Assembly (NCBI RefSeq): GCF_900129235.1
Contig: NZ_FQUV01000007.1
Coordinates: 1-64,000 of the forward strand
Source of the DNA: Litoreibacter ascidiaceicola
GTDB taxonomy: Bacteria; Pseudomonadota; Alphaproteobacteria; Rhodobacterales; Rhodobacteraceae
Length of the DNA stretch: 64,000 nt
Reading direction: 5' to 3'
A program made the position numbers and the translations under genes. Under the pieces are notes generated by a model that saw only the letters and a list, made by a program, of their open reading frames with translations, had not been told where the DNA came from and searched no databases. Positions 27,357 through 36,200 of this stretch are shown here, one piece after another (positions within the stretch are counted from its first letter, which is position 1; every line of letters begins with the position of its first letter).

Positions 27357-28641
27357 ACACCTCCGTGCCACCAACGAAGGTGCGCAGCACGCGGCCTTGC
27401 ATCCGTTGCCCGTCAAACGGGGTGTTCTTGGATTTGGACCGGAGCGTTTCGCGATCCATCACGAACGGTGCATCAGGGTCGAACAGCACCAGATCGGCGG
27501 GCGCACCGACGCTTAGGCGACCCCCTTCCAAACCTAGCCGCTTGGCGGGGTTCAGAGACAGCGCGCGCCACAGAGTCGGCAGGTCTATCGCACCGACATG
27601 CAACAGACGCATTGCTGCGGGCAGTAGGGTTTCCAAGGCAACTGCGCCTGACGCGGCTTCCTCGTAAGGCAGGCGTTTGCTTTCCTCGTCCTGCGGCGTG
27701 TGCATTGAGCAGATAATATCGATCAGGCCGGACGCCACGGCCTCCACCATCGCCACGCGGTCATCTTCGGACCGTAGCGGCGGCTTGACCTTGAAGAAGG
27801 TACGGTAGTCGCCGACGTCCAGATCGTTCAGCGTCAGGTGATGGATCGACACGCCAGCGGTTACGTCCAGACCGGCCGCCTTGGCGCGTTCCAGAACCGG
27901 CAGGGCCACGGCCGTGGATATCTGGTCGGCGTGGTAGCGCACGCCGGTCATCTCGACCAAGGCTAAGTCCCGCTCCAGCCCCATCCGTTCCGCCATGGGG
28001 GAAACGGCGGGTAGCGCGCGTAGCGAGGCGAACTTGCCCGACGTCACGGCGCTGCCTTTCGACAATCCCGGGTCTTGCGGGTGGCCCATGACCAGCGCGC
28101 CAAGGCCGCGGGCATAGGTCATCGCGCGGCTGAGAACTTTGTTGTCGGTGACCACGTTGTCGCCATCGGAAAACGCCACCGCGCCTGCGTCCATCAGGAA
28201 ACCCATCTCGACCATCTCGCGGCCTGCGCGGTCTTTGGTCAGCGACGCCATCGGCGCGATGCGGACGGGGGCCATCTCCGCGCCGCGACGTTTGGTGAAT
28301 TCCAGCGTTTCGGGGGTGTCGACCGTGGGAATGGTGTCGGGGCGGGTGACCATGGTGGTGACCCCACCTGCTGCTGCCGCCAGCCCTGCCGTGCGGAAGC
28401 TTTCTTTATGCCGCTCGCCGGGTTCGCAAACCTTCACGCCGATATCCACGATGCCGGGGGCAAGGCACTTGCCGCCGCAGTCCACACGGTTCCCCGCGGG
28501 GAACCTTTTGTCATTCAGATCAACATCTTGCGTTAATATTTCGTTTATCCGCCCGTCCTTGACGAGCAAAGCGCCAAGAGTCAGCGTTCCGGCCTCGGGG
28601 TCGATCAGTCGCGCGTTGGTTAAAAGCAGGTCAGCCATCAA
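27343..28641 (-). CDS. Dihydroorotase-like protein lacking metal ligands (PyrX-type pseudo-enzyme)
   Basis: A 432-residue amidohydrolase-fold protein clearly homologous to class I dihydroorotase: overall length, APGIVD, FSDGDNV, ISTA, HHLTLND and LNPAKRLGL all align. However, the first metal motif HxH is replaced by Gly68-Val-Lys70, and the catalytic Asp of the TDHAPH block is Met313 (CSMHTPQ). It is therefore probably inactive. In Pseudomonas a similar degenerate homologue (PyrC', PyrX) is needed as a structural partner of aspartate carbamoyltransferase; being two genes downstream of pyrB supports that role. An active pyrC should exist elsewhere. It overlaps the upstream gene by 4 nt. Confidence 0.88.
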   Translation of the reverse strand: MMADLLLTNARLIDPEAGTLTLGALLVKDGRINEILTQDVDLNDKRFPAGNRVDCGGKCLAPGIVDIGVKVCEPGERHKESFRTAGLAAAAGGVTTMVTRPDTIPTVDTPETLEFTKRRGAEMAPVRIAPMASLTKDRAGREMVEMGFLMDAGAVAFSDGDNVVTDNKVLSRAMTYARGLGALVMGHPQDPGLSKGSAVTSGKFASLRALPAVSPMAERMGLERDLALVEMTGVRYHADQISTAVALPVLERAKAAGLDVTAGVSIHHLTLNDLDVGDYRTFFKVKPPLRSEDDRVAMVEAVASGLIDIICSMHTPQDEESKRLPYEEAASGAVALETLLPAAMRLLHVGAIDLPTLWRALSLNPAKRLGLEGGRLSVGAPADLVLFDPDAPFVMDRETLRSKSKNTPFDGQRMQGRVLRTFVGGTEVYARA

Positions 28642-29177
28642 AGCCCCGTGTAATAAAAGTACATGATTGCGGCGGCCGAAACCATCGCCGCCATCGCGAT
28701 CACCGCCAGTCGCGCCCCAAATCCACGCCCTTGCTTCGCATCGGCCGCGGGGCCCTCGAGCACACCTTTGGCGGCGTCGCTGTCCAGCGGGGTAAACTTC
28801 GGCGCGGGGGCGCGGCCTTCGGTGAAGGTGGCGACCAGCTTGGCGTTTTCAGTTAGCTTCAACAGCACAGGTTTTTTCTCAAACGCGGCGCTGCGGATCA
28901 GCATCAACGCGGATGTGGTATGTGGAATTTTCGACATGTTGACGGCTTCCGGAGCGATGTCATAGCCCTCGACCAGCAGGCGTCTCAATTCATCCTCGGA
29001 AAGCTCACCTGCATTTAGGCTCTGCATTTCTTGTGGGTCCAGACGTGTGCCCCCCAAGGCGCGCTCCAAGTTTTCGCTGTCACCCTTCAACGAATAGGGG
29101 AGCGCCACGTCGTCGGTGATTTGGAATACGCGTAGCAAACCGGTTTCGTGTTTCGATATCTCGAGTGGATTGTCCAT
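28638..29177 (-). CDS. Tail-anchored protein of unknown function in the pyrB operon
   Basis: A 179-residue protein not assigned to a family. Residues 1-145 are soluble and acidic, with a middle segment that looks like an alpha/beta domain (LMLIRSAAFEKKPVLLKL). Residues about 155-176 are a single hydrophobic helix at the extreme C-terminus, preceded by a basic KQGRGFGAR, so it is likely tail-anchored with the bulk in the cytoplasm. It begins 3 nt after the 33-aa mini-protein stop and overlaps the pseudo-dihydroorotase start by 4 nt. Context suggests a membrane link for the PyrB complex; that is inference. Confidence 0.75.
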   Translation of the reverse strand: MDNPLEISKHETGLLRVFQITDDVALPYSLKGDSENLERALGGTRLDPQEMQSLNAGELSEDELRRLLVEGYDIAPEAVNMSKIPHTTSALMLIRSAAFEKKPVLLKLTENAKLVATFTEGRAPAPKFTPLDSDAAKGVLEGPAADAKQGRGFGARLAVIAMAAMVSAAAIMYFYYTGL

Positions 29178-29180
29178 TGG

Positions 29181-29282
29181 TCAGCCCCCCAGCCAAATCA
29201 TAAGACCCGTGAACGCAAAGATGCCGAGCAGGGCATACATGGCCACCTTGCCAGAGGTGCGCGGGTCTTTGGGTTCGTTCAC
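29181..29282 (-). CDS. 33-residue single-helix membrane mini-protein between pyrB and the tail-anchored gene
   Basis: A 34-codon frame read directly from the minus strand: GTG start at 29282 overlapping the pyrB stop as GTGA, and TGA stop at 29183-29181, 3 nt before the next start. The product has a polar basic head ([11 protein letters not shown]) and one hydrophobic helix (about residues 15-31: [17 protein letters not shown]), ending Gly-Gly. The exact nesting between two coupled genes makes chance unlikely. No family recognised. Confidence 0.72.
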   Translation of the reverse strand: MNEPKDPRTSGKVAMYALLGIFAFTGLMIWLGG

Positions 29283-30235
29283 ACCATCACCCCTTGCTCT
29301 TGCGCGGCCTCGCGCCGCGTTCGCACGAGCAGCTCCATGGCGGCCATGCGGACGGCGACGCCCATTTCGACCTGCTCTTGGATTACGCTTCGGTTGATGT
29401 CGTCGGCCAGCACGCCGTCAATCTCTACGCCGCGGTTCATCGGGCCGGGATGCATAATGATGGCGTCGGATTTGGCGTAGGACAGCTTTTCCGGGTCCAG
29501 CCCGTAGCGGTGGTAATACTCGCGCTCGGACGGGATGAAGCCGCCATCCATGCGCTCCTTCTGGAGGCGCAGCATCATCACCACTTCCACGTCTTTGAGG
29601 CCCTTGCGCATGTCCTCGAACACTTCGACGCCGAACTCCTCCATGCCTGATGGCATCAGGGTTGGCGGGCCGATCAGGCGGACGCGGTTTTCCATTTTGC
29701 CCAGCAGCAGGATGTTGGAGCGCGCGACGCGGCTATGGGCGATATCACCGCAAATGGCGATAGACAGGCGGTGCAGGCGCCCCTTGGCGCGGCGGATGGT
29801 CAGGGCGTCCAGCAAGGCCTGCGTGGGATGTTCGTGCCGCCCGTCGCCCGCGTTCAGCACGGCGCAGTTGACCTTCTGGGCCAGCAAATCCACCGCACCC
29901 GAATGCGGGTGGCGCACGACCAAAAGGTCGGGGTGCATGGCGTTCAGCGTCAGGGCGGTGTCGATCAGGGTTTCGCCCTTCTTCACCGAAGACGCCTGCA
30001 TCGCCATGTTCATCACATCGGCGCCTAGGCGCTTGCCTGCGATTTCGAACGACGCCTGCGTGCGGGTGGAGTTCTCGAAGAACATGTTGATCTGGGTCAG
30101 GCCCGCCAGCGTGTCGGAATGTTTCACGTCGCGGCGGTTCAGGTCGACATATTGGTCGGCCAGATCAAGCAGGGTGGTGATTTCATCGGGGGCAAGATGT
30201 TCAATCCCTAGCAGATGCTTCGCGCGGAATGTCAT
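29279..30235 (-). CDS. pyrB: Aspartate carbamoyltransferase catalytic subunit
   Basis: A 318-residue enzyme making N-carbamoyl-aspartate in pyrimidine synthesis. The carbamoyl-phosphate loop [13 protein letters not shown] is near residues 53-65, with the HPTQALLD and MMLRLQKER blocks further on. [11 protein letters not shown] near the end is the aspartate-binding motif. No regulatory pyrI is adjacent; instead a degenerate dihydroorotase lies downstream, as in the class A ATCase arrangement of Pseudomonas. It leads a six-gene coupled minus-strand operon. Confidence 0.97.
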   Translation of the reverse strand: MTFRAKHLLGIEHLAPDEITTLLDLADQYVDLNRRDVKHSDTLAGLTQINMFFENSTRTQASFEIAGKRLGADVMNMAMQASSVKKGETLIDTALTLNAMHPDLLVVRHPHSGAVDLLAQKVNCAVLNAGDGRHEHPTQALLDALTIRRAKGRLHRLSIAICGDIAHSRVARSNILLLGKMENRVRLIGPPTLMPSGMEEFGVEVFEDMRKGLKDVEVVMMLRLQKERMDGGFIPSEREYYHRYGLDPEKLSYAKSDAIIMHPGPMNRGVEIDGVLADDINRSVIQEQVEMGVAVRMAAMELLVRTRREAAQEQGVMV

Positions 30236-30349
30236 GGAGGCCCTCTCGTGATTTTATCGGGTTATAAGGGGGAGCGTTCAGTCGGGCAAGGCCGCCCTGC
30301 GACGGTTATGCCATTGTGGGGCCAGTGCGGCCAGACTAGGTTTACCCCC

Positions 30350-31123
30350 ATGGAATCGGGACTGGACTTTCATACGGCCAAAGCGCTGTTGGACTGGCAT
30401 GTGGACCTTGGCGCTGACGAGGCGATCGGGGACGTGCCGATCAACCGCTATGAGGTGCCCAAAGAAGCCCCGAAAGCCGCCAAGCCCGAACCTGCCGCCG
30501 CCGCGCCTGTTGTGACGCAGCAAGGCCCCGACGCTGTGGGCATCGCCCGCCAGCTGGCTCAAGGCGCGCAAGATCTGGAAGGGTTGAAGGCGGCAATGGC
30601 GTCCTTTCCGCATTGCGACCTGAAAAACGGCGCCCGCAATCTGGTGTTCAGCGATGGGATTGTCGGTGCGCGGGTTATGGTGATCGGCGAGGCCCCCGGT
30701 CGCGAAGAGGATCAGCAAGCCAAGCCGTTTGTCGGGCCTGCCGGTCAGCTGCTGGACGCGATGTTTGCTGCCATTGATCATGGTCGCGACCATGCCGAGA
30801 ACCCGATTTATATCACCAACGTCCTGCCGTGGCGCCCGCCCCAAAATCGCGACCCGAAGCCCGACGAGGTGGCGATGATGCTGCCGTTTCTGGAGCGTCA
30901 CATCGCGCTCGCCGATCCGGATTTTCTGGTGTTGATGGGCAACCATTCCTGTCAGGCGCTTTTGGGCCGCAAAGGGATCACTAAAATGCGCGGCCAGTGG
31001 GACGAGGTGTTTGGCAAACCGGCGCTGCCAATGCTTCACCCCGCATATTTGCTGCGGATGCCCCATGCCAAACGCGAGACATGGGCGGATTTGTTAAGTT
31101 TAAAGGACAGGCTGCGCGGCTGA
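30350..31123 (+). CDS. Uracil-DNA glycosylase, family 4-like, without the full Fe-S cysteine set
   Basis: A 257-residue uracil-DNA glycosylase-superfamily protein. After an Ala/Pro-rich N-terminal extension (about residues 40-60), GEAPGREEDQQAKPFVGPAG (113-132) is the family 4/5 active-site block and HPAYLL (His230) the leucine-loop region. Of the four cysteines that hold the 4Fe-4S cluster in family 4, only Cys89 remains; the others align with Phe86, Trp161 (PWRPPQNRDP) and Met177. It probably removes uracil from DNA but cannot carry the canonical cluster. The ATG at 30350 is preferred to 30215, which overlaps pyrB. Divergent from pyrB. Confidence 0.85.
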   Translation: MESGLDFHTAKALLDWHVDLGADEAIGDVPINRYEVPKEAPKAAKPEPAAAAPVVTQQGPDAVGIARQLAQGAQDLEGLKAAMASFPHCDLKNGARNLVFSDGIVGARVMVIGEAPGREEDQQAKPFVGPAGQLLDAMFAAIDHGRDHAENPIYITNVLPWRPPQNRDPKPDEVAMMLPFLERHIALADPDFLVLMGNHSCQALLGRKGITKMRGQWDEVFGKPALPMLHPAYLLRMPHAKRETWADLLSLKDRLRG

Positions 31124-31154
31124 AGATCTGTGCCGTGCTTCGAAAGGAGCCCCT

Positions 31155-31697
31155 ATGAGCCGCATTGACGAAAGCAAGGACTTTGTGCCGGTCCGGATTG
31201 CAGTGATGACCGTGTCGGATACGCGCACGCCCGACGACGACAAATCCGGCTCGACGCTGGTGGACCGGTTGGAAGCCGCGGGCCACAAGCTGGCGGACCG
31301 CATGATCTTGCGCGATGAGCGGGCCGAGATTGCCGCACAGCTTCGCACGTGGTGTGCGCACCCTGAAATTGACGTGATCCTGACGACGGGCGGCACGGGG
31401 CTGACGGGCCGTGATGTCACCGTTGAGGCGCATCGCGATGTGTATGAGAAAGAGATCGAGGCTTTTGGAACCGTGTTCACCATCGTCTCGATGAATAAGA
31501 TCGGGACATCCGCCGTTCAAAGCCGAGCCACAGGCGGAGTCTCGAACGGGACATACCTGTTTGCGCTGCCGGGCAGTCCCGGCGCTTGCAAGGATGCGTG
31601 GGATGAGATTCTGTCGCTACAACTGGATTATCGTCACCGTCCTTGCAACTTTGTGGAGATTTTTCCGCGATTGGACGAGCACAAGCGACGGAAATGA
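31155..31697 (+). CDS. moaB: Molybdenum cofactor biosynthesis protein B
   Basis: A 180-residue MoaB/MogA-family protein, which adenylates molybdopterin before molybdate insertion. The signature TTGGTGLTGRDVT is near residues 76-88, with the VSDTRTPDDDKSG start and the LPGSPGACKDAW block. A strong AAAGGAG stands before the ATG. It lies about 11 kb from moaD-moaE, so the molybdopterin genes are dispersed. Confidence 0.94.
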   Translation: MSRIDESKDFVPVRIAVMTVSDTRTPDDDKSGSTLVDRLEAAGHKLADRMILRDERAEIAAQLRTWCAHPEIDVILTTGGTGLTGRDVTVEAHRDVYEKEIEAFGTVFTIVSMNKIGTSAVQSRATGGVSNGTYLFALPGSPGACKDAWDEILSLQLDYRHRPCNFVEIFPRLDEHKRRK

Positions 31698-31785
31698 CGG
31701 AACGACACGTTTAAGTCAGTGGAGTTGGACGTGCGCATGTTTGCGCTCTACATGTTATAAGTGATTTTTCGGAGCCCGATCGCCC

Positions 31786-33240
31786 ATGCGCTTTTTCCGC
31801 CGTAGCCTTGTCGGCTTGTTTCTGATGGCCCTGACAGTGGGCCTGCTCGCTGTGGGCGGCAACACGATCTATAGCTCCTTGCAGGAGCGTTGGGCGCGGG
31901 AAGGTGTGACGCGACCGGCCCGCGAACGGGTATTCTCGGTCAATGTCGTCGCACTTGAGCCTGCAACCGTTACCCCCGTACTGACCAGTTTTGGCGAAGT
32001 GCGGTCCCGCCGCACGCTGGATTTAAGGGCACCGGTCGGTGGTACTGTGGTTGAACTGTCACCGGATTTCCAAGAAGGGGGCACCGTACGCAAGGGACAG
32101 CTTCTGGCGCGTATTGATCCTGCGGATGCCCAGACAGCCGTAGATGTGTCCCGCACCGATTTGGTCGAAGCCGAGGCTGACCTGCGCGAAGCACGCAACG
32201 CTTTGGCGCTGGCACAGGACGATTTGGCGGCTGCGCAAGAACAACTGGCCTTGCGCGCGCGCGCGCTTCAACGCCAGCGCGACCTGAAAACGCGCGGTGT
32301 CGGTACTGAAGCGACCGTCGAGACGGCGGAACTTGCGGAAGCCAGCGCCAAGCAATCGGTCCTGTCGCGCCGGCAAGCCATCCAACAGGCCGAAGCGCGG
32401 GTAAGCCAGACGCAAACCCTGATCGAGCGACGCCGCATCAACCTGACGAATGCGGAGCGTCTGTTGGCAGACACCGAAGTGTTCGCAGCCTTTGACGGGC
32501 GGCTGTCCGGCGTGACTGCTACCGAAGGCGGGCTTGTCGCCAATAACGAGCAACTGGCGGAACTGATTGATCCTGACGATCTGGAAGTGTCTTTCCGTGT
32601 GTCCACCGCGCAATATGCACGGCTTTTGGATAGTGAAGGAAAGCTTACTGTCGCGCCCGTTACCGTCACGCTGGATGTGCTTGGCACTGACCTGAGCTTT
32701 CAGGGCCGTATGACCCGCGAAAGCGCCGCTGTCAGTGAAGGCACCACGGGACGGCTTCTGTTTGCGGAACTGACTGACACAGGCGGGCTGCGCCCCGGCG
32801 ACTTTGTGACGGTCGCGATTGAGGAGCCCGCGTTGGAACGCGTGGCGGTTGTGCCGTCTGCTGCCGTCGATGCGGCTGGCACAGTGCTGGTCTTGGGCGA
32901 CGAAGACCGGCTGGAGAACGCAGAGGTCACCGTTCTGCGGCGGCAGGGTGATGATGTGTTAGTGCGCGCGCGCGGCCTTCAGGGTCGTGAGATTGTCGCC
33001 GAACGCTCGCAACTGTTGGGGGCCGGCATCAAGGTTAAACCGCTGCGCGGTGATCGCGCGGCTCCCGAGGAGCCGGAAATGGTCGAATTGGACCAAGATC
33101 GCCGCGCTAAGCTGATTGCATTTGTCGAGGCGAATACCCGCATTCCCGACGAGGTTAAAACCCGCATGTTGGTTCGACTGGCCGAACCGCAGGTGCCTGC
33201 TGACATGATCGAGCGGCTTGAAAGCCGGATGGGAAGCTAG
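31786..33240 (+). CDS. RND efflux periplasmic adaptor (membrane fusion protein)
   Basis: A 484-residue HlyD/AcrA-family adaptor. A hydrophobic N-terminal helix (about residues 9-28) anchors or exports it. The lipoyl half-motif APVGGTVVELSPDFQEG and its second half bracket a long alpha-hairpin coiled coil (about 125-225) rich in Ala, Glu, Gln and Arg that would contact an outer-membrane channel. Beta-barrel and membrane-proximal domains follow. An extra C-terminal stretch of about 60 residues is charged. CGGAG precedes the start. The permease gene starts 3 nt after its stop; no outer-membrane TolC gene is adjacent. Confidence 0.9.
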   Translation: MRFFRRSLVGLFLMALTVGLLAVGGNTIYSSLQERWAREGVTRPARERVFSVNVVALEPATVTPVLTSFGEVRSRRTLDLRAPVGGTVVELSPDFQEGGTVRKGQLLARIDPADAQTAVDVSRTDLVEAEADLREARNALALAQDDLAAAQEQLALRARALQRQRDLKTRGVGTEATVETAELAEASAKQSVLSRRQAIQQAEARVSQTQTLIERRRINLTNAERLLADTEVFAAFDGRLSGVTATEGGLVANNEQLAELIDPDDLEVSFRVSTAQYARLLDSEGKLTVAPVTVTLDVLGTDLSFQGRMTRESAAVSEGTTGRLLFAELTDTGGLRPGDFVTVAIEEPALERVAVVPSAAVDAAGTVLVLGDEDRLENAEVTVLRRQGDDVLVRARGLQGREIVAERSQLLGAGIKVKPLRGDRAAPEEPEMVELDQDRRAKLIAFVEANTRIPDEVKTRMLVRLAEPQVPADMIERLESRMGS

Positions 33241-33243
33241 GCC

Positions 33244-36200
33244 ATGAGGGATGTCATCGCATCCAAAACCGGTGGTGTGCTTTCGTATTTTACGCGCCAC
33301 CGCACTGCCGCGAACCTATTGCTGGTGATGATGATCGCGATTGGCGCTGCCGCCGTACCGCGCATGAACACGCAGTTTTTTCCTGATGTTGTAATTGATA
33401 ACGTCTCGGTCAGCGTTCAGTGGGACGGGGCCGGCGCGGACGATGTCGATGGGGCGATTGTCCAGCTGCTTGAACCTGCGTTGTTGTCGGTTGAGGGGGT
33501 GGAAAGCTCCAGCTCCCAATCGCGCGAAGGCAGCGCCAATATCAGCCTTGAGTTCGAGCCTGACTGGGACATGTCGCGTGCCGCGGATGACGTGCAAGTG
33601 GCTGTCGACAGCGTATCGAACCTGCCTGACGACGCCGAAGAGCCGAATGTGCGACGGGGGGCGTGGCGTGACAGGGTGACGGATGTCGTCATTACCGGCC
33701 CTGTCTCCGTCGACCAGTTGGGGCGGTTTGCCGACGAATTTGTAACGCGACTGTTTGCGGCTGGTGTGACGCGGGCCACTATTCGGGGCGTGGCTGCTCC
33801 CGAAACGATTGTCGAGGTGTCCTCGCTGTCGCTGATCCGCAACGACGTCACGATGGCCGAAATTGCCGAAGCCATTCGCGGCGAAGCCTCTGCCGATCCG
33901 GCGGGCGACGTGGACGGGGCGAATGCCCGTGTGCGCACGGGGGTGGCCAAACGCAGCGCAGACCAGATTTCAGGGATTGTTCTGCGGTCCAATGCTGACG
34001 GCTCCAAGCTGACAATTGGCGATGTGGCGAGCATTTTTGTTGAAGGAACCGACCGCGAGCGGGCCTATTTTGTGGGCGAGAATCCTGCGGTCTCTGTGCG
34101 GGTCGACCGTAGCAACCGCGGTGACGCCATTGCCATTCAGGAGACGGTTCAGAAGGTTGCGGAAGATCTGGAGCTGACGCTGCCCGAAGGCACCAAAGTC
34201 GACCTGATCCGCACCCGCTCAGAGGCTATCACCGGACGCTTGAACATCCTGCTTGATAACGGGCTTGTCGGGCTTGGGCTGGTGGTCTTGCTGCTGTTCC
34301 TGTTTCTCAATGCCCGCACCGCGTTCTGGGTGGCTGCGGGGGTTCCCGTTGCGATGCTCGGGGCCATTGCGCTGATGTATGCGGCGGGAATTACCATCAA
34401 CATGATTTCGCTTTTTGCGTTGATTATCACGCTCGGGATCGTGGTCGATGATGCCATCGTGGTGGGCGAACACGCCGATTTTCGGGCCTCAAGGCTGGGC
34501 GAAGATCCGGCCACCGCCTCTGAAAACGCGGCGCGGCGCATGGCACAGCCGGTGTTTGCGGCGACAATCACCACGGTGATCGCGTTCTTCGGCTTGGTCG
34601 CTGTTGGCGGGCGTTTCGGCGATCTGATCGCAGACATTCCGTTTACAGTGATCGTGGTGTTGCTGGCGTCGCTGGTGGAGTGCTTCCTGATATTGCCGAA
34701 CCACATGTCGCACGCCTTGGCCGCGCAAGCGAAGGAACGCTGGTATGACTGGCCGTCGCGCACGGTGACGCGCGGGTTTGACTGGGTGCGGGAAAATGTC
34801 TTTCGTCCCTTCATCGCGGGTGTGATCTGGGCGCGCTATCCGGTGATGGCAGGTGCGTTGCTTTTGTTGATGTCGCAGGCCGCGTTGTTCATCAAAGGCG
34901 ACGTGACATGGCGGTTCTTCAACGCGCCTGAACAAGGCTCCATTTCTGGTAACTTCGCCATGCTACCCGGGGCAACCCGCGACGACACGATCGAGATGAT
35001 GCGCGAGATGCAGCGCGCCACGGACGAGCTGGCTGCAAAATACGAGGCCGAGCACGGGCGCAATCCCATCGACTATGTGCTGGCCGAGGTTGGCGGCACC
35101 ACAGGGCGCGGCTTGGCCGGACAGGAAACCAAGGACAGCGACCAGCTTGGCTCGATTGCGATCGAGTTGATCGACGCCGACCTGCGGTCCTATTCCAGCT
35201 TCCAGTTCGTGGGCGAGTTGCAGGATGCTGTGCGCCGCCATCCGATGCTGGAGACGGTCAGCTTCCGTGGATGGCGCTCCGGTCCGGGCGGTGATGCGCT
35301 GGACGTGCAGATTTATGGCGCCGATGCGGAAACCTTGAAACAAGCGGCTGAGAGGTTGAAAACCGCGCTCGCTAAATTCTCGGAGGTCTCGGCGCTTGAG
35401 GACAATCTTGCCTATGACAAGGAAGAATTGATCCTTGATTTGACCGCACAAGGCCAAGCGTTGGGCTTCACCATCGACGACTTGGGGCGCGTGTTGCGCA
35501 ACCGGCTAAATGGCATTGAGGCCGCGACCTATCCCGACGGCCCGCGATCTGCCGCGATCCGCGTTGAGTTGCCAAGGGGAGAGCTGACAGCCGACTTCCT
35601 AGAGCGGACATTCCTGCGCGCGCAGTCCGGCGAGTATGTCCCGCTGAGCGACATCGTGGCCGTTGTCCGGCAATCGGGGTTCTCCACTGTGCGGCGGGAG
35701 AACGGCATACGTCTGGTGACGGTGACGGGCGACATTTCCGAGGACGATCCCGTGCGTGCCGAGGAGATCATGGCAAGCCTCGAGGACACCATTTTGCCGA
35801 TGATCGAGCAGGATTTTGGCGTGGCCACCAACATGTCCGGCTTGGCCGAACAAGAAGCGGAGTTTCTGACGGATGCCGGCCTTGGCTTCCTGTTTTGCCT
35901 GATCGGCATATACCTGACACTGGCGTGGGTATTCTCCAGCTGGACGCGGCCCATCGTCATTATGCTGATTATCCCATTCGGGCTCGTCGGGACGATTTAC
36001 GGCCACAACGCTTGGGATATTCCGTTGTCGATGTTCACCGTGGTCGGGCTGATCGGCATGACAGGCATCATCATCAACGACTCGATTGTTCTGGTCTCGA
36101 CGGTGGATGAATACGCTCAGGAACGGGGCCTGATTCCCGCGATCATTGACGGGGCAGCGGACCGGTTGCGGCCTGTTCTTCTGACGACCTTGACGACGGT

